This document shows positions 15,783 through 24,425 of a stretch of 64,000 bases of DNA, piece after piece. The notes below the pieces were generated by a model. The model made no database searches. It was not told the DNA's origin and was given only the letters and a program-made list of their open reading frames with translations. A program made the position numbers and the translations under genes. The first letter of the stretch is position 1, and every line of letters starts with the position of its first letter. Source of the stretch: UBA3206 sp964548855 (GTDB lineage: Bacteria > Bacillota_I > Bacilli_A > Acholeplasmatales > Anaeroplasmataceae); contig CAZJSR010000002.1 in the NCBI GenBank assembly GCA_964548855.1, positions 1 to 64,000 of the forward strand, written 5' to 3'.

Positions 15783-17552
15783 TTATGAGATTTTAATCGC
15801 AATAATTGTGATATCATCGTAATAATTAAGTTTATTAGCACAAACATAATTATTTAAGTAATAAACTATTTTATGAGCATCATAATTATTAATTTTAGAT
15901 AAGATATTAATTATGGTGTTTTTTTTAATATGTTCAGTTATACCATCACTAAATAACAAAACTATATCTCCTTTTTTAACACTTAATTTATAATAATTTG
16001 ATAATTTATCAAAGCCTAATGGTAGATTTTCATTTTCATATATGTCAATATGATTATTCCTAATAATATAAGTAGAAGTACTTGCGAATTTAAATAAAGA
16101 TAATTCTTGAGTTTTACAGTTGATATCTAAATAATCTAGTGTTGCATAACTAGATTTATTATTTTTATATAGAATTCCATTTTTAATTAAAGACATAGTT
16201 TTATCTGTGTTAAAATTAAGAAGAGCTATATTACTTACTAAATTTATCATCTGACTTGATTCAGAATATGCGTTAAACCCACTCCCCATTCCATCTGAAA
16301 GTATTATAATTTGACGATATCCTAAATCAAGAATTTTATAGTTATCGCCACACAATTTATTATTATCTTTACTAATACTTATAGCTTCTATATCGCATGT
16401 TATCTTAGGCTTAATATATAAGTAGACAGTATTATTTATAATTTTATAACTATATTTCTTTTGATTTATTCTTTCTATTATTTTAATTTGATTTAAATAA
16501 TAATCATTATTATTAAAAGTAATGAGATTTTGTTCAACGTTTAAATTAGGGATTGTAATACCTAGTTTATGTAATTTAGTTTCTAATTTATTATCTATTA
16601 AAGTGATATCTTCAGTAATAGATTTTATAATATTTATATTAAAGTCAAGATTATAATTAGGACGTAATCCTAATAAAAATCTTTTATAGTTTGGACATAT
16701 TAAGGCATATTTTTTTATAGTTTCATTAGAATTATTAATAGATGTATTAACAATACAGGTATATAAAAATATATAGTAGGATAATTTCTTTTTTATACAT
16801 TCTTTAAAGTTAGAACATCTAAAACAATATAAATTAGATAATTCATCTATCTTTATATCTATTTTGTTATTAAATGAACTAGTTCTTTCGTTATATTTTT
16901 TTAAGTATAGGAAATAATTAAGATATTTTTTTGTATTTATGGTGTATTTTTTATTATTATGAATAAGAAAAATAAGAGGAATTAAAATAATTAAAACAAG
17001 AGAATAATTTGATTTCAATATGGTAAAAACACTGCTTACAATACATGTTATAACAACGCTAACGAATGCTTCTAAATAGTATAATAGATATAAAATAATG
17101 AATAAAATTATAATATCATCAGTTTTATTAGTACTTAAAAATAAAATGGAAATTAAGATACTTGATATAACTATCCTATACATATTTATGTTAAAATTAT
17201 GAGTTTTCCATGCGATAATTAAAATAGGAATAAAAATTAGGAGATATATTAAAGATATGAGAAAATTATCATAAAAAATGAAAATACTAAGTAGAAGTAT
17301 TAAAGAAGTAGGAAATAAAAACGTTTTATTATATTTCTTAATTAAAAGAATTATGGTAATATTTGAAAGTATAAAAAATAATAAAAGATATTTTTTTAAT
17401 AAAATTAGTGGTAAAATTGTTATATAAGTATAAGGCGAGATAAATGAAAGTAATAAAGTTATTAGTATGTAAAATGCATCACTACATTTTGAAATAGTTA
17501 ATATTAAGGAAATTATTATTAGTATAAAACATTTATTAAAGAAACACTTCAT
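15783..17552 (-). CDS. spoIIE: Stage II sporulation protein E (SpoIIE) phosphatase
   Basis: A 589-residue membrane-bound PP2C phosphatase. The N-terminal third (about residues 1-200) is a stack of hydrophobic helices. A central domain with a CFRC...C cluster (about 243-252) follows. The C-terminal PP2C domain has DGMGSG (about 421-426) and LFSDGI (about 531-536), which bind metal. SpoIIE localises to the polar septum and dephosphorylates SpoIIAA to release sigma-F in the forespore. The chain is markedly shorter than the B. subtilis protein (about 827 residues), mostly in the membrane and central parts. It proves a sporulation programme. GGTGAG precedes the ATG. Confidence 0.92.
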   Translation of the reverse strand: MKCFFNKCFILIIISLILTISKCSDAFYILITLLLSFISPYTYITILPLILLKKYLLLFFILSNITIILLIKKYNKTFLFPTSLILLLSIFIFYDNFLISLIYLLIFIPILIIAWKTHNFNINMYRIVISSILISILFLSTNKTDDIIILFIILYLLYYLEAFVSVVITCIVSSVFTILKSNYSLVLIILIPLIFLIHNNKKYTINTKKYLNYFLYLKKYNERTSSFNNKIDIKIDELSNLYCFRCSNFKECIKKKLSYYIFLYTCIVNTSINNSNETIKKYALICPNYKRFLLGLRPNYNLDFNINIIKSITEDITLIDNKLETKLHKLGITIPNLNVEQNLITFNNNDYYLNQIKIIERINQKKYSYKIINNTVYLYIKPKITCDIEAISISKDNNKLCGDNYKILDLGYRQIIILSDGMGSGFNAYSESSQMINLVSNIALLNFNTDKTMSLIKNGILYKNNKSSYATLDYLDINCKTQELSLFKFASTSTYIIRNNHIDIYENENLPLGFDKLSNYYKLSVKKGDIVLLFSDGITEHIKKNTIINILSKINNYDAHKIVYYLNNYVCANKLNYYDDITIIAIKIS

Positions 17553-17568
17553 AATCTCACCTAAATAA

Positions 17569-17601
17569 ATAATAACAATTTTATGCTTATAATATTGTCA
17601 T
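17569..17601 (-). promoter_or_regulatory. Possible Spo0A-activated spoIIE promoter
   Basis: On the minus strand, ATGACA (17601-17596) and TATTAT (17574-17569) are separated by 21 bp. This is too long for ordinary sigma-A but is the spacing of Spo0A-activated sigma-A promoters such as those of spoIIE and spoIIG in B. subtilis. The -35 overlaps ATTGTCATA on the opposite strand, a partial match to the 0A box TTGTCRAA. Confidence 0.4.
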
Positions 17602-17623
17602 AATATGCGAGGAGAATAATAAA

Positions 17624-19180
17624 ATGAAATTTGTGCTAGCTTCATCATCCCCACGAAGAAAAGATATTTTAACTGAATATAAGTATAAATTTGATATAGA
17701 TGTGATTGATACAGATGAATCAATAGATGATGCTAAAAGTCCTATAGAAAATGTAAAAAGGATCGGACTTAATAAAGCTTTAGTGGTATCAGAAAAGTAT
17801 GAAGACACTTTAATATTAGGATGCGATACTATTGTTGTCCTTGATGGCTTGATTTATGGTAAACCTAAAGATGAAGCAGATGCATATCGGATTTTAAAGA
17901 AGTTAAGTGGGAAAACACATGAAGTTATTAGCGGAGTAGGTATTGTATTTAATAAAGATATAATTAATGTTGCGGTTATATCAAAAGTTACATTTAAAGA
18001 CTTAAGTGATGAGGATATCTATTCTTATATTAATACAAAAGAGCCTTTTGGAAAAGCAGGAGCTTATGCGATACAAGGCTTAGGTTCTAATTTGATTTTA
18101 AAGTATGAAGGCAGCTTAAATAATATAATAGGTCTTCCTATTGAAGATATAAAAGAATACATTGATAAGTATTATTATATGTGGAAGATAGGTAATGTAT
18201 ATATTCCTAATAAATTAGTACTTGCGCCTATGGCTGGAATTACTAATGAAGCATTTAGGGTATTATGTAAAGAATATGGATGTGGCTTGTTAGTTGCGGA
18301 AATGGTAAGCGACAAGGCATTAGGATTTGGTAATGAAAAAACGATAACTATGACGAAAGTACATAGTAAAGAACATCCTATAAGTATGCAGATATTTGGT
18401 GCAGATAAAGATTCTATGGTACTTGCGGCTAAGTGGATAGATGAAAATAGTGATTGTGATATTATTGATATAAACATGGGATGTCCGGTTAATAAAGTAG
18501 CTAAGAAGGCAATGGCAGGAAGTAACTTATTAAGAGATCCTAATAAGGTTTATGAGATTACAAAGGCTGTTTGTGATGCGGTTAAGAAACCTGTTACAGT
18601 GAAAATTAGATTAGGGTGGGATGAACATTCTATAAACGCTTTAGAAAATGCAAAAATGATAGAGAAAGCGGGCGCAAAGGCTATTGCGATACATGGAAGA
18701 ACCAGAAGTCAATTTTATTCAGGCGAGGCTAACTATGATGTTATAAAACAAGTAAAAGAAGCCTTAAATATACCAGTTATCGCCAATGGGGATATTACAG
18801 ATCCTAAAAAGGCAATGGAGGTATTAGAATATACCGGATGTGATGCTGTAATGATCGGACGTGCAGCACAAGGTAATCCATTTATTTTTAAGGAAATAAA
18901 TGAGTATATGTTAAATGGTAGGATAATTGAAAGACCGTCAAATAAGGTTATATATGATACCATTATGAAACATTATAATTATTTAGTTAAATTAAAAGGT
19001 ACTCATCTTGCATGTTTAGAAATGCGTACACATATTAGTGCTTATTTAAGAGGCCTTCCGGGAAGCGCAAGTATTAGAAATAAGGTTAATATGGAACGTG
19101 ATTTTAACAATGTATGCGAAATTTTAAAATCATATTTGTTGGAGGTAGCAGATGAAAAAGAAGATAGCGATTTTAATTAG
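17624..19180 (+). CDS. Fusion protein: Maf nucleotide pyrophosphatase + tRNA-dihydrouridine synthase (DusB)
   Basis: One 518-residue frame carries two usually separate enzymes. Residues 1-187 are a complete Maf domain (SSPRRKDIL at 6-14, GCDTIVVL about 66, GKTHEVISG about 98), a house-cleaning pyrophosphatase for dTTP/UTP or modified nucleotides. Residues 188-518 are a complete DusB (MWKIGN..., LAPMAGITN about 202-210, NMGCPVNKV with the catalytic Cys about 287, HGRTRSQFYSG), which reduces uridine to dihydrouridine in tRNA using FMN. The junction DKYYYMWKIGN has no stop and no ribosome-binding site, so a fusion is favoured over two genes. AGGAG precedes ATG 17624. The 3' end overlaps the next gene by 29 nt. 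Confidence 0.9.
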   Translation: MKFVLASSSPRRKDILTEYKYKFDIDVIDTDESIDDAKSPIENVKRIGLNKALVVSEKYEDTLILGCDTIVVLDGLIYGKPKDEADAYRILKKLSGKTHEVISGVGIVFNKDIINVAVISKVTFKDLSDEDIYSYINTKEPFGKAGAYAIQGLGSNLILKYEGSLNNIIGLPIEDIKEYIDKYYYMWKIGNVYIPNKLVLAPMAGITNEAFRVLCKEYGCGLLVAEMVSDKALGFGNEKTITMTKVHSKEHPISMQIFGADKDSMVLAAKWIDENSDCDIIDINMGCPVNKVAKKAMAGSNLLRDPNKVYEITKAVCDAVKKPVTVKIRLGWDEHSINALENAKMIEKAGAKAIAIHGRTRSQFYSGEANYDVIKQVKEALNIPVIANGDITDPKKAMEVLEYTGCDAVMIGRAAQGNPFIFKEINEYMLNGRIIERPSNKVIYDTIMKHYNYLVKLKGTHLACLEMRTHISAYLRGLPGSASIRNKVNMERDFNNVCEILKSYLLEVADEKEDSDFN

Positions 19181-22100
19181 TATGGTAGTTTTAACTTTAT
19201 CACTTGCATCTTGTAGTTTATTTAAAAAATATACTGTAAGATTTTATGATGATAAGTTAATATCTGAAGTTAGTGTAAAACATGGTAAAAAGGTAAGCAA
19301 GCCAGAAGACCCAACTAAAGAAGGATATAGTTTTACAAACTGGACAAAAGAAAAAGTAAATGGAGAAGTCTATGATTTTACAAAAGGTGTAAAATCAAAT
19401 CTAGATTTATATGCTAATTTTAGTATTAATAAATATACTGTAACATTTAATACAAATGGTGGAAGTAGTGTATTAAGTCAAGAGGTTACGTATAAAGATA
19501 AAGTGAAATATCCAGAAGATCCAACTAAAGAAGGATATATATTTACTGGTTGGTATATAGGTGAAACTAGATATGATTTTGATACTTTAGTTGTTAATGA
19601 TACTACGTTAGAAGCAAAATGGGTTTCTAATGAGGTTAGTACATATAATGTTAATTTTAATATTAATGGTCATGGAGAAGAAGTAGATAATGTAAATAAC
19701 GTATTGATTCTTCCACAATTACCTTCATTAAGTGAAAGAGGTTATGAATTTAATGGATGGTATTACGATGCATCTTTTACTAAAAAAGCCTCATCAGGAG
19801 ATACACTTAAACAAAATGTGACTTTATATGCAAAATGGACAGAATTAAAGTATAGTGTTACATATGAATGTAATGGATATGGAAGTGCTCAAAATTTAGT
19901 TGATGTTACAAATCTTCCTCAAACATTACCAGGTTTAAGTCAAGAAGGATATAATTTCTTAGGATGGTATTTAGATTCTAATTTTACAACTAAGGCAAAA
20001 GCTGGAGTGAGAATATATGAAAATACAACATTATATGCAAAGTGGGAAATTATATTAGAATACGATATAAATCAAACATTAGTAAGTTATATCGATTCTT
20101 TAATTGATAAGACTACATCTTATACTCCTTCATGGAATCAAGAAGGATTTAAAGATAGATGGAATTATATTGATGGAGTATTTCTAAGTTCAATTGTTGA
20201 TTTATATAAAACAACAAATAATGCTAAATATAAAACCTTCTTAATCAAATATGTAAATTATTACATTGATTCAAATGGAAATTTTATCAAGCCATCAACA
20301 AAAGAAGCATCATTCCAAGCAGGTGAATTAGATAGTATATGTGAAAGTAAGATATTATTTGATTTATATGAAATGACAAATGATAAGAGATATTTAAATG
20401 CGATTGAAAATACATATCAATATCTAATGGAAATCCCAAAAGCTAGTGGTACAAATAATTTTTCCCATAAAGTAACATATTTAAATCAAATATGGTTAGA
20501 TGGAATGTATATGTATGCGCCTTTTTATGCTAGATATGCATTATTAAAAAATGATGCGAATATATTTAGTGAAATAAAAGGACAATATCAATATATAAGA
20601 GAAAATATGTTTGATGAAACTAAAAAGTTATATTATCATGGTCATGATACAACAAAGAGTGTATTCTGGGCTAACAACAATACAGGAAATAGTGAAAACT
20701 TTTGGTTAAGAAGTACAGGATGGCTTCTTGCATCTTTAGTAGATGTTATAGATTATTTTCCAGAAGGAGATAATAAAGAATATCTAAAGGGACTTTTACA
20801 AGAAGCTATAGATGGTCTAATGCAATATCAAGATAAAGATAGTAAGATGTTCTATCAATTGATTGATAAAGGTAATCAAAGATTCTTAGTTCAAGGTAAG
20901 TATCTTGAAGGTCTTAAGAATGAAGATTATAAAGTAGGTAATAGTTATCAAGATACTTATATTAGTAATTATTTAGAAACATCAGGTTCTTCACTTGCAG
21001 CATATGTGGCTATGAAAGGTGCTCGCATGGGATATTTAGATTCTTCATATTTAGAAAAAGGTATTGAAATATATGAAGGTGTTTATAAATATTCACTTAA
21101 AAAAGAAGATGGAAATATATCTCTTGGTAATATTTGTATTACAGCAGGATTAGGTCCAAGTGATAAGACTTATAGAGATGGGTCAGTAGGATATTATTTA
21201 GCTGAACCTGTAGGAAATGATGATGCAAAAGGTGTAGGGCCATTTATTATGGCATATTTACAATATAAAGCTAAGAATACACAAATGTATAAAGTAACTA
21301 TTAATGATGACTATTTATTATATCCAAATATTAAAGTTAATAATAATTCAGTATTATCATTACCTTTAGTAGATGTAAGAGATGGATATGATTTCAAGGG
21401 ATGGTATTTAGATAGTAATTATACTACTAAAGCTAATTCAGGAACTTTAGTAACAAAAGATGTTAATCTTTATGCAAAATGGGAAATAGTAAGTAATGTA
21501 AAAACATATAATGTAACATATTCTACTAAATACGCAACGGCACCAGATAAGTTAACTAACGTTACATCACTTCCAAATGTTCTTCCTGTATTAAATATTG
21601 CAGGGTATAATTTCTTAGGATGGTATTTAGATAGTAATTATGAAAAAATCGCATCATCTGGAATGACTTTAACAGAAGATGTAGTTCTTTATGCAAAATG
21701 GGAAGAAATAGTAAAGTATACTATTACATTTAATACTCAAGGTGGTTCAACAATGGAAAGTGTAAGTGTTTATGAAGGAGAAAAACTTACAACTCCAGAA
21801 GCACCTTCTAAGAATGGTTATGTATTTAGTGGATGGTATACTGATTCAAGTTGTAAAAATTTATATAACTTTAATAATACTGTAACTAATAGTTTTACTT
21901 TATATGCAAAATGGGATTCTCAATCTAGTAGTTTAACATTAACTAGTGTTTCAGGTTATGATGAAGGAATGTATGCAGTATTCCCTGATACAAACGCAGC
22001 TAATGCGAAGGTTTCTTATTCAGTAGATGGAGTTAACTGGACTTCAGTTGATAAAGAACTTGTAAGACAAATATCAACTACAGAAACAAGAGTAGATGTA

Positions 22101-24230
22101 ATTGGATTAACTGCAGGAAGTTATTCTTTAAAAGTTGTTTCATCTAATAACTTAACTGTAACTAAGAATAATATTAAAGTATATGAAGCAGATAGATCAG
22201 GATATGCTCATTTTAATAATACTACTGGTATAGGTGCGTATAACAATGATGGTACATTAAAGAGTAATGCAGTAGTAGTTTATGTATCAAATGAAACTAA
22301 GAATACAGTTAAAGCTACTATAGGCGGAAAAGAATATACAGGTCTTGTAAATATCTTAAAAGCACAATCAAAATCAAAAGTACCATTAGATATTAGAATT
22401 CTTGATTCAATTAAGACAAATCAATGGAGTGAAAAATCAAATGAGCCAAGATTAGCTGATAAGACTAATCTTCAATCAGATACATTCTGGGTTAATACAT
22501 TTGAGACAAAATATGGAGATAATCTAGAGGGTCTTACTGTAAAATATATGGATAAAGTTACAGGAAAGTCTACTACTTATATTACTACAGCAAGTGGCTT
22601 AGGTGATAAAAGTACTGGAAGTACATCATCTAAAACAACAACATATAAAGGTAGTGAATATAAAGATTTAGTTGGTAAAACAGTATATGATGATGATTCA
22701 TATTGGAATATGTTAGATGTTTCAGGGGTTAGTAATGTAACACTTGAAGGTGTTGGAGATAGTGCTGAATTCTTCCAATTTGGATTAACATGGGCAGATT
22801 GTAATTCAATTGAAGTAAAGAATATTACATTTACAGACTATCCTGAAGATGCATGTAGCTTTGAAAGTTCAAAAGTGACTGATTATGGAAATTATTGGAT
22901 TCATAATAATACATTCAATAGAGGAAAAAATAACTGGGATGTAAGTGGTGAAAGAGATAAATATGCTGGTGATGGTGGAATGGACTTAAAGATTGTTCAC
23001 AATGTTACCGCAAGTTATAATCATTTCGTTAAGTGTAAGAAAACAGGACTTATTGGTGGTAGTGATAGTAATTTAACAATGAATATTACATTCCATCATA
23101 ATTATTACGAAGAAGTAGAATCTAGACTTCCATTAGGAAGACAAGCTAATATGCATATATATAATAACTATTATTATAAATGTGGTACAGCTCAAGATAT
23201 AAGAGCGAATGCGTTTGTTCTATCAGAAGCTAATTATTTTGAAGGAACTAAGGATGCGCATGTTATTAAAAATAATGCTGCGATTATAAAGTCATATAAT
23301 GACGTATTTAATAATTCTAAAAATAGTGCCGCAACTAAGGTTTCATCAAGAACTGAAACTATTAGTGGTGGTTCATGTAAGCCTGATGGAACTACTGATT
23401 ACAATAATTTTGATATAAATAGTAAGCTATTCTATTATGATTCAGTAAACAAAAAGTCAGATGTTTCTTTACTTGAAACTGCAGAAAATGCTAAAGAGAC
23501 AGCTAAAACATACGCTGGTGTTTTAAATGCTACAAAAAGTGGTGGTGTCATTTCTTCTGGTGAAACATATACTGTTACTTTTGAAGTGAATGGCGGAAGT
23601 AGTGTTTCTAGTATTCTTGTAAAAGAAGGTAAGACATTTACACTACCTACATCAACAAAATCTGGATATAAATTTGATGGTTGGTATACTGATAGTGCAC
23701 TTAATAATAAATATACAAGTGCGCCAGTAAATGAAAATTTCAAATTATATGCCAAATGGATAAAATCAGAAACTTCAAATACTACTGATAATAAATTATT
23801 AGTGCCAACTGCTGATGTTAATGGTGGAAATATAGTATTTGATAATGATTACGTTACGTTTACTACAAATGCTGGAACTAATTATAAGTTAGCAACGTCT
23901 GCTGCTGGAAATTTAACGGCTAATGATAATTCAGGTAATGTATTTGAAAATGTTTTACTTCCAAATGGTTCAAGTTCGGGATACAAGTTAAAGGCTAATA
24001 AAAGTTGTACGATTACTTTTTATTATACTGTTAGTGATTCAGGATTCACAACAAATTCAAATGCTTCTAAATCGGGGAATTTAATGATAGGTGGTATAGA
24101 AGTTGGAGATACTTCAAAGAAGTCAAACAAGGTTGCGTACGCATATGAATTTAACATTGAAAGTGGAAAAGAATATGAGATCAAATCTTCTAGCAATAGA
24201 TTAGTATTTGTTGCAATCGCAATAAAATAA
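19152..24230 (+). CDS. Giant secreted pectinase lipoprotein: GH105 + PL1 domains with InlB/Flg_new repeats
   Basis: A 1692-residue surface lipoprotein. The signal peptide ends at lipobox LASC (Cys21). Four InlB B-repeats (Flg_new; endings such as LYAKW) occupy about 27-297. A GH105-type unsaturated rhamnogalacturonyl/glucuronyl hydrolase domain spans about 302-710 (DRWNYIDGVF, QIWLDGMYMYAPFYAR, FWLRSTGWLLASL, YLETSGSSLAAY). Three more repeats span about 713-922, then an Fn3-like module (925-1012) and a PL1 pectate lyase (about 1013-1457; catalytic-region SRLPLGR, Ca-site DGGMDLKIV). An eighth repeat and a C-terminal beta-rich, possibly carbohydrate-binding domain (1545-1692) follow. The lyase would cut pectin into 4,5-unsaturated products and the hydrolase would remove the unsaturated end. 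GGAGG precedes ATG 19152. It overlaps the Maf-DusB gene. Confidence 0.9.
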   Translation: MKKKIAILISMVVLTLSLASCSLFKKYTVRFYDDKLISEVSVKHGKKVSKPEDPTKEGYSFTNWTKEKVNGEVYDFTKGVKSNLDLYANFSINKYTVTFNTNGGSSVLSQEVTYKDKVKYPEDPTKEGYIFTGWYIGETRYDFDTLVVNDTTLEAKWVSNEVSTYNVNFNINGHGEEVDNVNNVLILPQLPSLSERGYEFNGWYYDASFTKKASSGDTLKQNVTLYAKWTELKYSVTYECNGYGSAQNLVDVTNLPQTLPGLSQEGYNFLGWYLDSNFTTKAKAGVRIYENTTLYAKWEIILEYDINQTLVSYIDSLIDKTTSYTPSWNQEGFKDRWNYIDGVFLSSIVDLYKTTNNAKYKTFLIKYVNYYIDSNGNFIKPSTKEASFQAGELDSICESKILFDLYEMTNDKRYLNAIENTYQYLMEIPKASGTNNFSHKVTYLNQIWLDGMYMYAPFYARYALLKNDANIFSEIKGQYQYIRENMFDETKKLYYHGHDTTKSVFWANNNTGNSENFWLRSTGWLLASLVDVIDYFPEGDNKEYLKGLLQEAIDGLMQYQDKDSKMFYQLIDKGNQRFLVQGKYLEGLKNEDYKVGNSYQDTYISNYLETSGSSLAAYVAMKGARMGYLDSSYLEKGIEIYEGVYKYSLKKEDGNISLGNICITAGLGPSDKTYRDGSVGYYLAEPVGNDDAKGVGPFIMAYLQYKAKNTQMYKVTINDDYLLYPNIKVNNNSVLSLPLVDVRDGYDFKGWYLDSNYTTKANSGTLVTKDVNLYAKWEIVSNVKTYNVTYSTKYATAPDKLTNVTSLPNVLPVLNIAGYNFLGWYLDSNYEKIASSGMTLTEDVVLYAKWEEIVKYTITFNTQGGSTMESVSVYEGEKLTTPEAPSKNGYVFSGWYTDSSCKNLYNFNNTVTNSFTLYAKWDSQSSSLTLTSVSGYDEGMYAVFPDTNAANAKVSYSVDGVNWTSVDKELVRQISTTETRVDVIGLTAGSYSLKVVSSNNLTVTKNNIKVYEADRSGYAHFNNTTGIGAYNNDGTLKSNAVVVYVSNETKNTVKATIGGKEYTGLVNILKAQSKSKVPLDIRILDSIKTNQWSEKSNEPRLADKTNLQSDTFWVNTFETKYGDNLEGLTVKYMDKVTGKSTTYITTASGLGDKSTGSTSSKTTTYKGSEYKDLVGKTVYDDDSYWNMLDVSGVSNVTLEGVGDSAEFFQFGLTWADCNSIEVKNITFTDYPEDACSFESSKVTDYGNYWIHNNTFNRGKNNWDVSGERDKYAGDGGMDLKIVHNVTASYNHFVKCKKTGLIGGSDSNLTMNITFHHNYYEEVESRLPLGRQANMHIYNNYYYKCGTAQDIRANAFVLSEANYFEGTKDAHVIKNNAAIIKSYNDVFNNSKNSAATKVSSRTETISGGSCKPDGTTDYNNFDINSKLFYYDSVNKKSDVSLLETAENAKETAKTYAGVLNATKSGGVISSGETYTVTFEVNGGSSVSSILVKEGKTFTLPTSTKSGYKFDGWYTDSALNNKYTSAPVNENFKLYAKWIKSETSNTTDNKLLVPTADVNGGNIVFDNDYVTFTTNAGTNYKLATSAAGNLTANDNSGNVFENVLLPNGSSSGYKLKANKSCTITFYYTVSDSGFTTNSNASKSGNLMIGGIEVGDTSKKSNKVAYAYEFNIESGKEYEIKSSSNRLVFVAIAIK
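22191..23520 (+). repeat. Pectate-lyase module, copy 1 of a 1,330-bp direct repeat
   Basis: Every stretch I compared is identical to 24876-26205 (constant offset 2,685), including synonymous positions. Similarity continues 5' for about 20 bp with two mismatches, and stops sharply at the 3' end after TACGCTGGTG. Confidence 0.9.
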
Positions 24231-24238
24231 TAGTAATA

Positions 24239-24276
24239 AAAATCCTAATTTGGACTATATCCAGTTAGGATTTTTT
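24239..24276 (+). terminator. Terminator of the giant lipoprotein gene
   Basis: Long stem AAAATCCTAA/TTAGGATTTT (24239-24248 with 24265-24274), extended by TGGA/TCCA inside, followed by T's. Confidence 0.85.
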
Positions 24277-24317
24277 ATCTTTTAAATTTGAATGAATTAT
24301 TTTAAAACGTTTTTATG

Positions 24318-24345
24318 ATGACATATAAATTAATCATGTTATAAT
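24318..24345 (+). promoter_or_regulatory. Promoter of the second pectate lyase gene
   Basis: ATGACA (24318-24323), a 16-bp spacer and TATAAT (24340-24345), with an extended -10 (TGTTATAAT). The transcript would have a leader of about 75 nt. Confidence 0.7.
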
Positions 24346-24375
24346 GGAAGTGAAAAAAATGCTTTTGAATATAAA

Positions 24376-24425
24376 AGGAAGGAGATAATCAAAAGGATTA
24401 ATCTATTTTGATTATGAGAGTTTGA
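24376..24425 (+). other. Leader with unused Shine-Dalgarno and hairpin
   Basis: A strong GGAAGGAGATAA (about 24377-24388) has no start codon at the right distance. It is followed by an inverted repeat AATCAAAA/TTTTGATT and then a three-codon ORF (ATG AGA GTT TGA) abutting the real ATG at 24426. A nine-codon ORF (MLLNIKGRR) also precedes the site. This may be a translation-control element, or the scar of a deletion. Confidence 0.3.

Noticed and set aside
19152..21930. The InlB-type repeats as a DNA tandem repeat or CRISPR-like array
   Set aside because: The repetition is at protein level (about 65-residue units ending in YAKW). The DNA units are diverged and separated by enzyme domains.
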